From the NCBI RefSeq assembly GCF_000744775.1, contig NZ_JQMP01000003.1, positions 744,001 to 808,000 on the forward strand: DNA of 64,000 nt. Direction: 5' to 3'. Position 1 is the first letter of the stretch. Each line of letters begins with the position of its first letter. Below, one piece after another: positions 34,158 through 43,882 of this stretch. The DNA comes from Thermorudis peleae. GTDB taxonomy: Bacteria; Chloroflexota; Chloroflexia; Thermomicrobiales; Thermomicrobiaceae. The position numbers were made by a program, and so were the translations under genes. The notes under the pieces are model-generated. The model did not search any database, was not told the origin of the DNA, and saw nothing but the letters and a program-made list of their open reading frames with translations.

Positions 34158-35636
34158 ATGGCGAAACAAGAGCAGCGTGGATGGTGGTCTGGGCAACCAG
34201 CACAGCTTTCACGGCGTCAGTTGCTACGTCGGGCTGCGGCACTTGGCCTTTCAGCTCCGGCGTTGAGTGCATTGCTTGCAGCCTGTGGCGGTGGAAGCGC
34301 GACGCCAACGTCAGCGCCAGCTGCGGCTCCCTCGCCGACAGCGGCAGCGACAAAGGCAAGCGGCGCTGCGAGCCCAACTGCTGCTGCCACGAGCCAAGCT
34401 GCAGCGGCAACGCCAACTAGTGCGCCAGCAGTGCTGAAGGGAACGAAGCTGAGCATCCTTCAGGCATCCTACTTTGTTCCGGCTGGGCAAGATCTCTTCA
34501 AGAACCAACTGCAACAATGGGGGAAAGAGAATAACGTTGAGGTTTCGGTTGACTTCGTGAACTGGCCTGATCTCCAGCCGAAAATCAGCGCGGCCGTTCA
34601 GGCCGGTGCAGGACCTGATATCGTCCACCTGTGGCCGACCTGGCCCTCGCTCTATGCCAATAGCCTAGTTGATGTGCATGACTTCGCTGATAAGCTTGGC
34701 AAGAGTCAGGGAGGATACTTCGATTGGGTATTGAAGAGCGCGAGCGTTGATGGCCGATGGCTGAGTGTGCCGATCGGTACCTCCACGAGCGCGCAGGTGT
34801 ATCGGATCTCTCTCTTCAAACAAGCAGGGATTGATGACCCGGTGAATAACTTCCCGGATACATGGGAGGATCTGTTCAAGGTTGGCAAGAAACTCAAGGC
34901 AATGGGCAAGCCCTTAGGGCAGGCCTTTGGCCATAGTCCTGGTGATCCGCCATCGTTCTGCTATCCCTTCATGTGGGCGTATGGGGCGATGGAAGTCAAA
35001 GAAGATGGCAAAACGGTTGCCTTCAATGTCCCCCAGTTTGTCGATGGGATGAAGTTGCTTATCCAGGCGTGGAAAGACGCATTTGATGAATCTGGCCTTT
35101 CCTGGGACGACTCGACGAATAACCGCGCCTTTTTGGCTGGCCAAATTTCGTGGACCTTTAATGGAAGCAGTATTTACCTGGCAGCGTTGAAAGATAATCC
35201 GTCACTCGCCCAGGATATTAACCATTGGATTTACCCAAAGGGACCGGCTGGGCGATTTAATAACCTTGGTAGCCAATCAATGGGGATTATGAAGTACTCC
35301 AAGAATATTGAAGGGGCAAAAGCGTTTCTTGAATGGTGGATGCAGCCTGAGCAGTTCCGTGCCTGGCTTGCTGCCCAGCAGGGCTATAACCTTGCGCCAA
35401 CGCCGCTGTATATTAACGATCCCTACTACACTTCAGATCCCAAACTGAAGGCGTATGCCGAAGTCGGGAAGTATGGGCGAAATCTCGGTTACGCGGGCTG
35501 GGGTAATCAGAAAGCGGCCGAGGTCTCAGCTCGGTATATCGTTATTGATACCTTTGCCCGAGCGATTCAATCCGGCGACGCCGCGAGTGCAATCAAGTGG
35601 GGAGCTGACCAACTCCAGCGTATTTATGGGCAATAG
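34158..35636 (+). CDS. Sugar ABC transporter substrate-binding lipoprotein, Tat type
   Basis: 492 residues. The signal has a twin-arginine motif (LSRRQLLRRAA) ahead of a hydrophobic stretch and a lipobox ending LLAAC at about residue 43. An Ala/Pro/Thr-rich linker (about 45-95) tethers it to the cell surface. The body is an extracellular solute-binding family 1 fold (GPDIVHLWPTWPSLYANSLV, FLAGQISWTFNGSS, EGAKAFLEWWM). It delivers a carbohydrate, perhaps an oligosaccharide or glycerol-phosphate-like solute, to the two permeases downstream. It is exported folded, consistent with TatA in the window. First gene of the operon. Confidence 0.94.
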   Translation: MAKQEQRGWWSGQPAQLSRRQLLRRAAALGLSAPALSALLAACGGGSATPTSAPAAAPSPTAAATKASGAASPTAAATSQAAAATPTSAPAVLKGTKLSILQASYFVPAGQDLFKNQLQQWGKENNVEVSVDFVNWPDLQPKISAAVQAGAGPDIVHLWPTWPSLYANSLVDVHDFADKLGKSQGGYFDWVLKSASVDGRWLSVPIGTSTSAQVYRISLFKQAGIDDPVNNFPDTWEDLFKVGKKLKAMGKPLGQAFGHSPGDPPSFCYPFMWAYGAMEVKEDGKTVAFNVPQFVDGMKLLIQAWKDAFDESGLSWDDSTNNRAFLAGQISWTFNGSSIYLAALKDNPSLAQDINHWIYPKGPAGRFNNLGSQSMGIMKYSKNIEGAKAFLEWWMQPEQFRAWLAAQQGYNLAPTPLYINDPYYTSDPKLKAYAEVGKYGRNLGYAGWGNQKAAEVSARYIVIDTFARAIQSGDAASAIKWGADQLQRIYGQ

Positions 35637-35644
35637 AACACTAG

Positions 35645-35676
35645 TGGGCAGAGAGGGAGTTTCCCCTCTCTGCCCA
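35645..35676 (+). terminator. 13-bp hairpin inside the sugar ABC operon
   Basis: The arms 35645-35657 (TGGGCAGAGAGGG) and 35664-35676 pair exactly with a 6-base loop, 9 bases after the binding-protein stop. Placed inside an operon it probably acts as partial terminator or RNA stabiliser, giving more binding protein than permease, a common pattern in such operons. Confidence 0.7.
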
Positions 35677-35718
35677 GTTCTCATACCAGCGAGAAGGGTG
35701 ACGAGAGGAGTTTGAAGC

Positions 35719-36099
35719 TTGGCAAGGAGCCAGGCAGCGAGTGAGCAATGTCCAGTCGTCTACGGGCACCCTGTTGACAATCAAACGCGATGTGTCCACT
35801 ATCATGGGCCGACAGATGTTGTGGCGATTAAGTTCCCCTGCTGTGGGCGTTTCTATCCATGCTTTTTTTGTCACGAGGAGACTGCAGATCATCCTGCACT
35901 GCGCTGGCCCGTTGAGGCTCTTGATGAGCCAGCCATTCTCTGTGGCGTCTGCTATCATGTGTTGACGATTCGTTGCTATCTTCAGAGCAAGTACCATTGT
36001 CCATTCTGTGGAGCCGCATTTAATCCAGGCTGTGCCCATCATGCGCATTTCTATTTTGCGTTTGATCCTCACGTTGTTCTTCAGGGAGGTGAGGCATGA
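35719..36099 (+). CDS. CHY zinc-finger protein embedded in the ABC operon
   Basis: 126 residues. The CHY-type arrangement of Cys/His is clear: VYGHPVDNQTRCVHYHG, FPCCGRFYPCFFCHEE, ILCGVCYHVLTI, then KYHCPFCGAAFNPGCAHH. Standalone bacterial CHY proteins probably bind three zincs; their role is unknown. The start is TTG 35719, 8 bases after GAGAGGAG. Its stop overlaps the permease start as ATGA, so it is translated together with the transporter. Why a zinc-finger protein is coupled to a carbohydrate importer is unexplained. Confidence 0.85.
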   Translation: MARSQAASEQCPVVYGHPVDNQTRCVHYHGPTDVVAIKFPCCGRFYPCFFCHEETADHPALRWPVEALDEPAILCGVCYHVLTIRCYLQSKYHCPFCGAAFNPGCAHHAHFYFAFDPHVVLQGGEA

Positions 36100-37037
36100 C
36101 CACTGCTCCGGCTCGGTCGCTTGCCCGTGCTGCGCCACTATCATTCCGCGCTAGGGTCCGGATGTGGCTCGAGCGTGAACCTGTTCTGGCCTATCTCTTC
36201 ATGAGCCCTGGATGGCTTATCCTCTTGCTTTTCATGAGCTATCCCTTCTTCTTGGGGCTCTGGATCTCGTTGACCGACCGCATGGTTGGTCTCCCAGGTG
36301 GTAGTTTTGTTGGCTTGCAAAACTACCGAGACCTGCTCCACGATAGCGTTTTTCATTTGACCGTCTTGAATACTTTCATCTACGGATTTATTACCGTGCC
36401 GTTTAAGTTGCTGCTCGGGCTCCTGCTTGCGCTCCTGCTGAACCAGTCGTTTCGCTTGCGCAATGTACTACGCGCGGCACTCCTGCTGCCCTGGATTGTT
36501 CCAACGGCACTGAGCAGCCTGGCGTGGTTGATGCTGTATGACCCTGTATTCAGCCCGTTCTCGTGGGTGCTGAAGCATCTGGGGCTTATTCACGCAAACA
36601 TTAACTTTCTTGGATCGCATTGGAGCGCGCTTGCTTCGCTCTGTGTTGCAAATATCTGGCGCGGTATTCCGTTCTTCGCTGTGGCAATTTTGGCAGGTCT
36701 CCAGGCGGTGCCACAGGAGTTGCATGAGGCTGCTGCAATTGAGGGTGCTGGCACGCTTCAGCGTTTCTTTGCTGTCACGTTGCCGGTGATCCGTGGTGTC
36801 ATCGTGATTACAACTCTATTCTCCATCATCTGGACGTTCGGTGACTTCCAGCTGATTTACGTGCTCACCAAGGGTGGCCCTGCGAACTCAACGCATGTCT
36901 TTGGGACGTATACCTGGCAAATCGGTATTTCGGCAGGGCAACTTGGACAAGGTGCAGCGGTTTCGCTGTACATGTTCCCCATTCTCGTTGTGCTATCGGC
37001 GCTGTTGCTCCGCTATGTCCGTTCTGAGGAGGCGTAA
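36096..37037 (+). CDS. Carbohydrate ABC permease, MalF/UgpA type
   Basis: 313 residues with six membrane helices (first at about 32-55) and the EAA loop ELHEAAAIEGAGTLQRFFAVTLP that docks onto the ATPase. It forms the channel with the next gene product. Coupled to the CHY gene by a 4-base overlap and 2 bases from the second permease. Confidence 0.95.
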   Translation: MTTAPARSLARAAPLSFRARVRMWLEREPVLAYLFMSPGWLILLLFMSYPFFLGLWISLTDRMVGLPGGSFVGLQNYRDLLHDSVFHLTVLNTFIYGFITVPFKLLLGLLLALLLNQSFRLRNVLRAALLLPWIVPTALSSLAWLMLYDPVFSPFSWVLKHLGLIHANINFLGSHWSALASLCVANIWRGIPFFAVAILAGLQAVPQELHEAAAIEGAGTLQRFFAVTLPVIRGVIVITTLFSIIWTFGDFQLIYVLTKGGPANSTHVFGTYTWQIGISAGQLGQGAAVSLYMFPILVVLSALLLRYVRSEEA

Positions 37038-37039
37038 GC

Positions 37040-37885
37040 GTGGTTGGGAGTAACCGCTTCTCACAGCGATTGCTCTTCTTGTACGTTCCACTTCTTCTGT
37101 TCACGGTTTTTTTGCTTTTTCCGTTCTACTGGATGCTCGTCGTATCACTAAAACCTGACAGTCAGCTCTTCAACACCGACTTAAATCCGTTTTTCCTCAC
37201 GAAGGCAACGCTCAGTCATTATCGCTATCTCTTTGAGCAGACGGCGTTCCCCAGGTGGGCATGGAACACGATTGTCGTGACCTTTGGCGCAACCTTTATC
37301 TCGCTTGTTTCAAGTATTTTGATGGGCTACGCGCTTGGCCGTTTCCGTTTCCGTGGTGGCAATTTCTTTGGGACAGCGGTCTTCTTGGCGTATCTAATTC
37401 CACCAACGTTGCTCTTTATCCCGTTGAGCCAGGTAGTAGCCCGATTTGGCTTGTATAACCGCTACTGGGCGCTGATCCTTACCTACCCGACATTTCTCAT
37501 CCCCTTTGCCAGCTGGTTGTTGATGGGCTATTTCCGCACGATTCCACGGGAGCTAGAGGAATGCGCTATGATCGATGGAGCCAGCCGTTTTCAAGCCATG
37601 TGGCGCGTGATCTTGCCGCTCGCATTGCCTGGGGTGCTCTCGGCGGGCATTTTCTCCTTTACGCTTTCGTGGAATGAGTTTCTCTATGCACTCGTTTTCA
37701 TGGGGAGCGGGAATATGAAGACCATCCCGGTCGGTACAGTTAGTGACCTCATCCGCTCGGATGTCTTCTTCTGGGGGCCGCTTATGGCATCGGCGATTCT
37801 CGGATCGGTGCCAGTTGCGATTGTGTATATGTTCTTCGTCGACAACTATATCTCGGGGTTGACTGCTGGAGCTGTGAAAGGGTGA
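37040..37885 (+). CDS. Carbohydrate ABC permease, MalG/UgpE type
   Basis: 281 residues and six membrane helices, with EAA loop ELEECAMIDGASRFQAMWRVILP. GTG start at 37040, 2 bases after the stop of the first permease gene. The C terminus (YISGLTAGAVKG) is the usual MalG-type ending. Substrate not deducible beyond carbohydrate-like. Confidence 0.95.
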   Translation: MVGSNRFSQRLLFLYVPLLLFTVFLLFPFYWMLVVSLKPDSQLFNTDLNPFFLTKATLSHYRYLFEQTAFPRWAWNTIVVTFGATFISLVSSILMGYALGRFRFRGGNFFGTAVFLAYLIPPTLLFIPLSQVVARFGLYNRYWALILTYPTFLIPFASWLLMGYFRTIPRELEECAMIDGASRFQAMWRVILPLALPGVLSAGIFSFTLSWNEFLYALVFMGSGNMKTIPVGTVSDLIRSDVFFWGPLMASAILGSVPVAIVYMFFVDNYISGLTAGAVKG

Positions 37886-37898
37886 TATGGTGACAGCC

Positions 37899-37952
37899 TT
37901 GACAGACTCTGGCATACTAGGTCTTGACAGTTTTCAGGGGATCAGGGATAAC
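37899..37952 (+). promoter_or_regulatory. Internal promoter ahead of the ABC ATPase gene
   Basis: TTGACA (37924-37929), 17 bases, then GATAAC (37947-37952) make a good sigma-A promoter in the 100-base gap. A second exact TTGACAG lies 25 bases upstream (37899-37905), either a spare -35 or a repeat bound by a regulator. Separate expression would suit an ATPase that serves more than one importer. Confidence 0.5.
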
Positions 37953-37985
37953 ACAGGTGACAGGTTCCAGGTGGAGGGCTGATAC

Positions 37986-39092
<1,107 letters not shown>

Positions 39093-39119
39093 CGCGCTGT
39101 ATATCGTCTATCGGCGATG

Positions 39120-39149
39120 TATCCAGTCCTAGACGTCTAGGACTGGATA
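39120..39149. terminator. 30-bp perfect palindrome after the ABC operon
   Basis: TATCCAGTCCTAGAC and its complement run from 39120 to 39149 with no loop, and are followed by TTTTGCTGTT on the plus strand. It lies between the convergent ATPase and YetF-like genes. The T-rich tail supports termination of the ABC operon. Confidence 0.8.
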
Positions 39150-39160
39150 TTTTGCTGTTA

Positions 39161-39676
39161 TTAGGGGTGACGGCGATAACGGCGTCGTCGACGTTGGCTT
39201 GTGTAGACTGTTGCATCCTTTGGAACAACACTGATTGAGCCGTCTGGTTCAAGGACCACGAGTTGTGTCTCGCTGACGTCACTCAGCTCGTGTTCGCGGA
39301 TGGCCATCTCAGCTTCTTCCTGATCGATGCCTTCTCGTGCTAAGGCACTTGGGATCCATTTGCCATTTTGCGCGAGGATGGTTGGCGTTGGTTCCAAAAC
39401 ATGGCGAAGCGGTGGGGCGAGGAACAGGAGGCGACTGACAACCCAATTTGCCAGAAGCAACACCGCAATGATGATGAGCCCGCCAGTCAGTGAGCTGTCC
39501 GGGCCAGTCATTGCTGGTTGCACAGCGTTTGCTACAAGCAACACAAGGGCAAGGTCAAAAAGTGTGAACTGCCCGACTTGCCGTTTACCGAAGAGACGCA
39601 ATCCAAGAAGGAGCGCAAAGTAGATCAAAAGACTACGAACAGCGATCTCCCAAGCCGGAATCTGTAGGTGCCACAT
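39161..39676 (-). CDS. DUF421 (YetF-like) membrane protein
   Basis: 171 residues. Three N-terminal membrane helices (about 8-28, 35-52, 58-78) include the family motif RLFGKRQVGQFTLFDLALVLLVANAVQPAM. The soluble C-terminal domain (about 90-160: ILAQNGKWIPSALAREGID, LVVLEPDGSISVVPK) is the small alpha/beta part exposed to the cytoplasm. In Bacillus, YetF relatives respond to germinant or stress conditions; the role here is unknown. ATG 39676 follows AAGGAGGAG. Confidence 0.88.
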   Translation of the reverse strand: MWHLQIPAWEIAVRSLLIYFALLLGLRLFGKRQVGQFTLFDLALVLLVANAVQPAMTGPDSSLTGGLIIIAVLLLANWVVSRLLFLAPPLRHVLEPTPTILAQNGKWIPSALAREGIDQEEAEMAIREHELSDVSETQLVVLEPDGSISVVPKDATVYTSQRRRRRYRRHP

Positions 39677-39852
39677 CGTCTCCTCCTTATCACCGTACAA
39701 GCAACGTAGCTGACTCACAGCGTCTGCGTATTTCCAAGGTCAAATCCTACTGCGAACATGAGCATGCCTCGGAAACGCTTCTGGCGTTATGGCAGCGTTG
39801 TGGAAAAGACAATCGAGGAGAAGTGTTGAAGCAGAATGGGAGCATTTGCGTG

Positions 39853-39881
39853 TTGAGCAACCAGGGCGTGCCGCCTATGCT
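39853..39881 (+). promoter_or_regulatory. Putative promoter of the cyclase gene
   Basis: TTGAGC (39853-39858), a 17-base spacer and TATGCT (39876-39881), with the start codon 33 bases further on. No operator-like palindrome is seen between it and the divergent YetF-like gene. Confidence 0.5.
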
Positions 39882-39914
39882 ACGGTGTAGTGCGGGGAAA
39901 TGAAGGGGGATACG

Positions 39915-40592
39915 ATGCCGCGACGCATTGTCGATTTATCTCATCCGATTGACTCGTCGATCCCGATGTTTCCAGGCTTACCAGCTCCGGAAATTACGGC
40001 CTTGCTTTCTCGTGAAGAATCTGCCTCGCGGTATGCTCCTGGCGTCAGCTTCCTCATCAGCCGGTATGTCTTGGCTGGCAATACCGGGACCTATCTTGAT
40101 GCGCCGTTCCATCGCTATGCTGACGGCGCTGATTTGGCAACATTACCGTTGGATCGAGCAGTTGACTTACCTGGTGTTGTTGTCGATGTTCGCGGGCGGT
40201 GTGCTGGGAGCCAGCGTGCAATTGATGCAGAAGTATTTGCCGAATATGACCTTGTCGGTTGCGCTGTGCTCATTCTTACAGGGTGGGATACGCGGTGGGG
40301 AAAGTCTGACTATCTCGAACCTGGGCCTTTTCTGACGGCTGAGGCGGCACAAGCCCTCGTGTCAGCTGGTGCTGTCCTGGTTGGCATTGATACGTGGAAC
40401 ATCGATGATGTCAAGGATCCAAGCCGACCCGCCCATAGTATCCTGCTTGCTGCCTCAATCCCGATTGTTGAAAACCTCTGCCATATCGATCAATTGCCGC
40501 AACGCGGATTTCGCTTCCATGCAGCGCCGTTGCCGATTGTCGCCGGAACAGCGACACCAGTGCGCGCGTATGCTGTCTTAGTTGAACGCTAA
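39915..40592 (+). CDS. Cyclase / kynurenine-formamidase-like metal hydrolase
   Basis: 225 residues of the cyclase family: VDLSHPIDSSIPMFPG at the start, GNTGTYLDAPFHRYADGADLA in the metal site and VGIDTWNIDD later. The family's HxGTHxDxPxH motif is altered, with Tyr instead of the second His and Asn in place of the first, as in a known subgroup. The hydrolysed substrate (N-formylkynurenine or other) is not deducible. ATG 39915 follows AGGGGG; ATG 39900 is less likely. It overlaps the convergent small gene by 4 bases. Confidence 0.88.
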   Translation: MPRRIVDLSHPIDSSIPMFPGLPAPEITALLSREESASRYAPGVSFLISRYVLAGNTGTYLDAPFHRYADGADLATLPLDRAVDLPGVVVDVRGRCAGSQRAIDAEVFAEYDLVGCAVLILTGWDTRWGKSDYLEPGPFLTAEAAQALVSAGAVLVGIDTWNIDDVKDPSRPAHSILLAASIPIVENLCHIDQLPQRGFRFHAAPLPIVAGTATPVRAYAVLVER

Positions 40593-40852
40593 CGGTGAGG
40601 AACTGAGGGCGCACTCGTGCCATTCTTTGATGTGATTCCAGTTGTTTGCCGGAATTGCTCCCACAATTCCCGTTCAGTTTGCGCTTCCGCTTCTCGCGCT
40701 GCTTGCTGAGCTTCTTGCCAACGCTGGCGGAGGCGCTGCTCAAGCTCACGCGCGCGTTCCGAGGAGAGTGCTGCCGCGACGGCTGCTCCGGCTGCGATGC
40801 CAAGTACGCTGCTAACCAATGTCTTGACAACTCGCGCTGCGCTCAGGGCCAT
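40589..40852 (-). CDS. Small YtxH-like membrane-anchored protein
   Basis: 87 residues: an N-terminal hydrophobic helix (about 8-28, LVSSVLGIAAGAAVAAALSS) followed by a long charged amphipathic helix (ERARELEQRLRQRWQEAQ...). That matches the look of YtxH/gas-vesicle-like stress proteins, without a specific function. It begins 3 bases downstream of its operon partner and its stop overlaps the cyclase stop (CTAA). Confidence 0.65.
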   Translation of the reverse strand: MALSAARVVKTLVSSVLGIAAGAAVAAALSSERARELEQRLRQRWQEAQQAAREAEAQTERELWEQFRQTTGITSKNGTSAPSVPHR

Positions 40853-40855
40853 TTC

Positions 40856-41374
40856 CTACCCTTCCTGTCCACGGATCAGACGAAGAAGTGCACTGGCTAA
40901 CGTAAGCCCAATGCCAAATGCTGCACCAAGAATCGCGGCACTGCTTGGTGTCAACGTAGCTGTCACTGGTCCGTCTGACCGGCCAATAAACCAGAATATG
41001 CGTCCACCCTCAATTTGCGCATGATCAGCCTTGACAAGGATCGCTTGGCTTTTGACCAAGCGCACGCTGCCCGCACTTGCGGCCAGGATGCGACTATGTT
41101 CGGCAACGGCTCGCTCGGCATCAAGCCGCTGAACAGCGCTTTGTGAGAGTTGTGCACTGCGTGCCTCAACTGTACTGAACGCCGACTGCTCAGCCGTTAG
41201 TCGCTCGGAGGTAACAAGCCCGGCTGTACTCTGGTGCAGAACGACGGTCTGCCCTTCGACACGGTCTACACGCGTGCGAACAGCTTCAGTTGCTTCGGTC
41301 GGTTCATAGCCACCGGGCTGCTTATACGTCGTCTGGTGAACGCCAGTGGCGAGGGGATCGTGATGTTCGCTCAT
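40856..41374 (-). CDS. Hypothetical protein with repetitive beta-like region and C-terminal membrane helix
   Basis: 172 residues. From about residue 30 to 135 short hydrophobic/polar repeats (VEGQTVVLHQSTAGLVTSERLTAEQSAFSTVEAR) recall a polymer-like or pectin-lyase-like beta helix. A hydrophobic segment (about 143-163) with Arg after it anchors the C terminus. No known family. The next gene starts 3 bases later, so the two small proteins probably act together at the membrane. Confidence 0.65.
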   Translation of the reverse strand: MSEHHDPLATGVHQTTYKQPGGYEPTEATEAVRTRVDRVEGQTVVLHQSTAGLVTSERLTAEQSAFSTVEARSAQLSQSAVQRLDAERAVAEHSRILAASAGSVRLVKSQAILVKADHAQIEGGRIFWFIGRSDGPVTATLTPSSAAILGAAFGIGLTLASALLRLIRGQEG

Positions 41375-41413
41375 GATAGCTCCTTCTCGCTGTCTACTTC
41401 GGTATACGCTGTA

Positions 41414-42016
41414 TTAGGCTACACGCAACTTGGCTGACTTCGCAATTTCGGCGAGATCCTCGATCAGGTAGCGGGTCCACCGGTCAAACTGTTCATCGCG
41501 CCATGCAGCAATATGCGCTTTGACTGCTTGGCGTGTTTCTTCTGGCATGCGATCGATCATCCGGTTTGCTCCGGGGAGATCTGGATGTTCGGCCAAAAAG
41601 CGCCGCGTTTCTTCTGTCATTTCCTGGGTTGCTCGCTCTGGACGCTCGAGCAATGCGCCCAGTTCTTGAAATTCAGCGTCGAGCAGGATAAAGACGGGAA
41701 TGGGTTGATAGCCATCCTTGCGCTGGTACTGCTCTGCAAGATCCTTGTGCTCGTCACGCCGCAAAATGCGAACCTCAACAGTCGGAACGAGCTGGGAGAG
41801 CCGTATGACCATTGGGACGAATTGTGCCGAGTCACTGCACCAATCTTCAGTAAGCACGAGAATGTGGAGAGGTTCTTGGCCAAAAGCTGCCCAGTCACCA
41901 GGCATAATACGCGTCCGTGTGATGTTTGCCTCGAAGCGCTCGCGATTCTTTGTCATCTGCTGGAGATATTCGTCCGGGGTCATCGCCTCATTCCACAGCT
42001 CTGCTGCACGTACCAT
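41414..42016 (-). CDS. Thioredoxin-fold protein with CxxS motif
   Basis: 200 residues. The thioredoxin core carries VLTEDWCSDSAQF, so the second Cys of the usual CxxC is Ser; the partner PIPVFILLD holds the cis-Pro. This resembles the Thioredoxin_9 group. A CxxS site can bind or isomerise thiols but is poor at oxidising. The C-terminal 60 residues are helical. It lies in a run of minus-strand genes, 50 bases downstream of the LLM oxidoreductase. Confidence 0.82.
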   Translation of the reverse strand: MVRAAELWNEAMTPDEYLQQMTKNRERFEANITRTRIMPGDWAAFGQEPLHILVLTEDWCSDSAQFVPMVIRLSQLVPTVEVRILRRDEHKDLAEQYQRKDGYQPIPVFILLDAEFQELGALLERPERATQEMTEETRRFLAEHPDLPGANRMIDRMPEETRQAVKAHIAAWRDEQFDRWTRYLIEDLAEIAKSAKLRVA

Positions 42017-42066
42017 GTGCCCAATTCCCCCTTCATGCTTTCCCGAACGAAGTATGCCACGGCGCT

Positions 42067-42933
42067 CTATCGCTGCTGTTGTCGAGCAGCACGCTCGCGC
42101 AGCAACGGGATGATGTCACGGGCACAACGCTCAAGAATAGGCCAGTGTTCTTCTGGCGGCATTGGGAAGATGATGTCAGTGAATCCAGCGTTCAGGTAGG
42201 CCTGAGCAACCTGAGTAAACTGTTCGACAGAAGCAAATGCCGGGCGCCAAGCAAAGAGCGAGAAGCGGAGCGTTGCTGGATCACGGCCGACGTCGTGCAG
42301 CGCAGCGCGCATGGCCGCAGCAAGCGCTGGGGCTTCCTCAGGCTCCGCGCGTGTATTCCATGTGTCAGCGTAGCGCGCTGCAAGCCGAAGCATCCGAGGC
42401 TTAAATGCGCCGATAGTCAGAGGGATCCGTGGCTGTTGAATTGGTTTCGGCCAGCACGGGGCATCCTCGAAGTGATAGAACATCCCATGGAAGGTCGTTC
42501 GTGGCTTGGTCATAAGACTGTCAATGACTTGTATTGCTTCTTCAAGCATGGCGATGCGTTCAGCTGTACTTGGGAAAGGAAAGCTGTAGGCCCGGTGCTC
42601 GCGTTCCCACCAGCCGCTGCCCAGACCAAGCTCCAGGCGACCATTGCTTGCATGATCAATCGTAATCGCCATTTTGGCAAGTAAGCCGGGATTACGATAG
42701 GTGTTTCCGCTTACCATCACACCGAAACGCACCCGCTGGGTATGCATCGACAAAGCAGCGATCAGTGTCCATGCCTCATAATAAGGCGTATCTTCGTTAT
42801 CACCAGCCATAAAATGATCAACAACCCAGAGGGAGTCAAATCCGAGTGCTTCGAGCCATTGCCATTGTTGAACTAATTCAGGAAACGGACGGCGGTTCCC
42901 AGTGCCAATACCAAAACGCACCGGAAAACTCAT
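42067..42933 (-). CDS. LLM-class (F420-dependent-type) flavin oxidoreductase
   Basis: 288 residues. Luciferase-like barrel with FGIGTGNRRPFPELVQQW, LEALGFDSLWVVDHF, VSGNTYRNPGLLAKMAITIDHASNGRLELGLGSGWWE and RIPLTIGAFKPRMLRLAARYAD. The SNGRLELGLGSGW stretch is typical of F420-binding members, though FMN use cannot be excluded. Start 42933 has AAGGAGG 9 bases ahead; ATG 42939 is too close to it. Substrate unknown. Confidence 0.9.
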   Translation of the reverse strand: MSFPVRFGIGTGNRRPFPELVQQWQWLEALGFDSLWVVDHFMAGDNEDTPYYEAWTLIAALSMHTQRVRFGVMVSGNTYRNPGLLAKMAITIDHASNGRLELGLGSGWWEREHRAYSFPFPSTAERIAMLEEAIQVIDSLMTKPRTTFHGMFYHFEDAPCWPKPIQQPRIPLTIGAFKPRMLRLAARYADTWNTRAEPEEAPALAAAMRAALHDVGRDPATLRFSLFAWRPAFASVEQFTQVAQAYLNAGFTDIIFPMPPEEHWPILERCARDIIPLLRERAARQQQR

Positions 42934-43078
42934 CGTCATCCTCCTCCTTACTCATCGCTTTCCTGGTTGGCAGTGTACCACCCAGTGCTTGGAGCGACAG
43001 CGATGCGGAATCGGCGTATGATCGTGCAAAGACGGGAGAGGTCACGAGTAGATAGGTAGCAGGAGTAAAAAGGAGTAT

Positions 43079-43882
43079 GTGCAGTCGATGACGACGTCAC
43101 GCGCACTGAGTTTCCGTGCAATTGCATCAGCTCAAACAGACCGATTCTGGGAAGTTGATGTACTGCGGGGAATTGCACTCTGTCTGATGCTTTTTTATCA
43201 CTTCATGTATGACTTGCGCTATTTTGTGCATATTCCGTACAAGGTTGGGGAGGGCCGCTGGGCGGTTTTTGCCGACCTGATTGCTACGATGTTTGTTGGA
43301 CTTGCTGGCCTGTCATTGACGCTCAGCCGCGCGCGCTGGCTTCAGCGGCATACGGGGAGCTACTGGCCGCATCTGATCAGACGCGGTATGCGCATTCTCG
43401 GATATGGAATGCTCGTGACTGTGGCAACATGGTTCGTTGATCCAGCCGAAACCGTGCACTTTGGCATCTTGCATCTCATCGGGGTGTCGATCATGTTGGC
43501 TGGGCCGTTTTTGCCGTTACGTTGGCTCAATGTCGTGTTTGCGGTGCTCGCTATGCTGTTGGGACGTTGGCTCAGCCAGCAGATTGTGCCTGCGCATCTC
43601 TACTGGGGATTACCCTTTGGCTTCGTGCCTGAGGGATACACGTCCTTTGATTATCGGCCGCTCTTCCCATGGTTTGGCGTGATGTTGCTCGGCATTGCGC
43701 TTGGGAATACTCTGTATCCTCATGGACAGCGTCGTTGGCCATTGCCCGCTCTTGAAGGGAAGCACTGGGTTCGTGCCCTGGCCTGGCTTGGCCGGCATAC
43801 CTTGGTCATCTATCTTGTGCACCAACCGGTGTTCTTCCTCGGCTTCTTGATCACTGGCTTTGCTCACCTTCGGTTGCTTTAA
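43079..43882 (+). CDS. DUF1624 heparan-alpha-glucosaminide acetyltransferase-like membrane protein
   Basis: 267 residues with about seven membrane helices. The family opening RFWEVDVLRGIALCLMLFYHFMYDLRYF carries the conserved Arg and His, and RRGMRILGYGMLVTVATWF and FGILHLIGVSIML follow. These proteins are thought to transfer acyl groups across the membrane to sugars; the bacterial substrate is unknown. The GTG at 43079 follows AAAGGAG closely; ATG 43088 is possible. Its last 4 bases overlap the convergent sensor gene. Confidence 0.88.
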   Translation: MQSMTTSRALSFRAIASAQTDRFWEVDVLRGIALCLMLFYHFMYDLRYFVHIPYKVGEGRWAVFADLIATMFVGLAGLSLTLSRARWLQRHTGSYWPHLIRRGMRILGYGMLVTVATWFVDPAETVHFGILHLIGVSIMLAGPFLPLRWLNVVFAVLAMLLGRWLSQQIVPAHLYWGLPFGFVPEGYTSFDYRPLFPWFGVMLLGIALGNTLYPHGQRRWPLPALEGKHWVRALAWLGRHTLVIYLVHQPVFFLGFLITGFAHLRLL

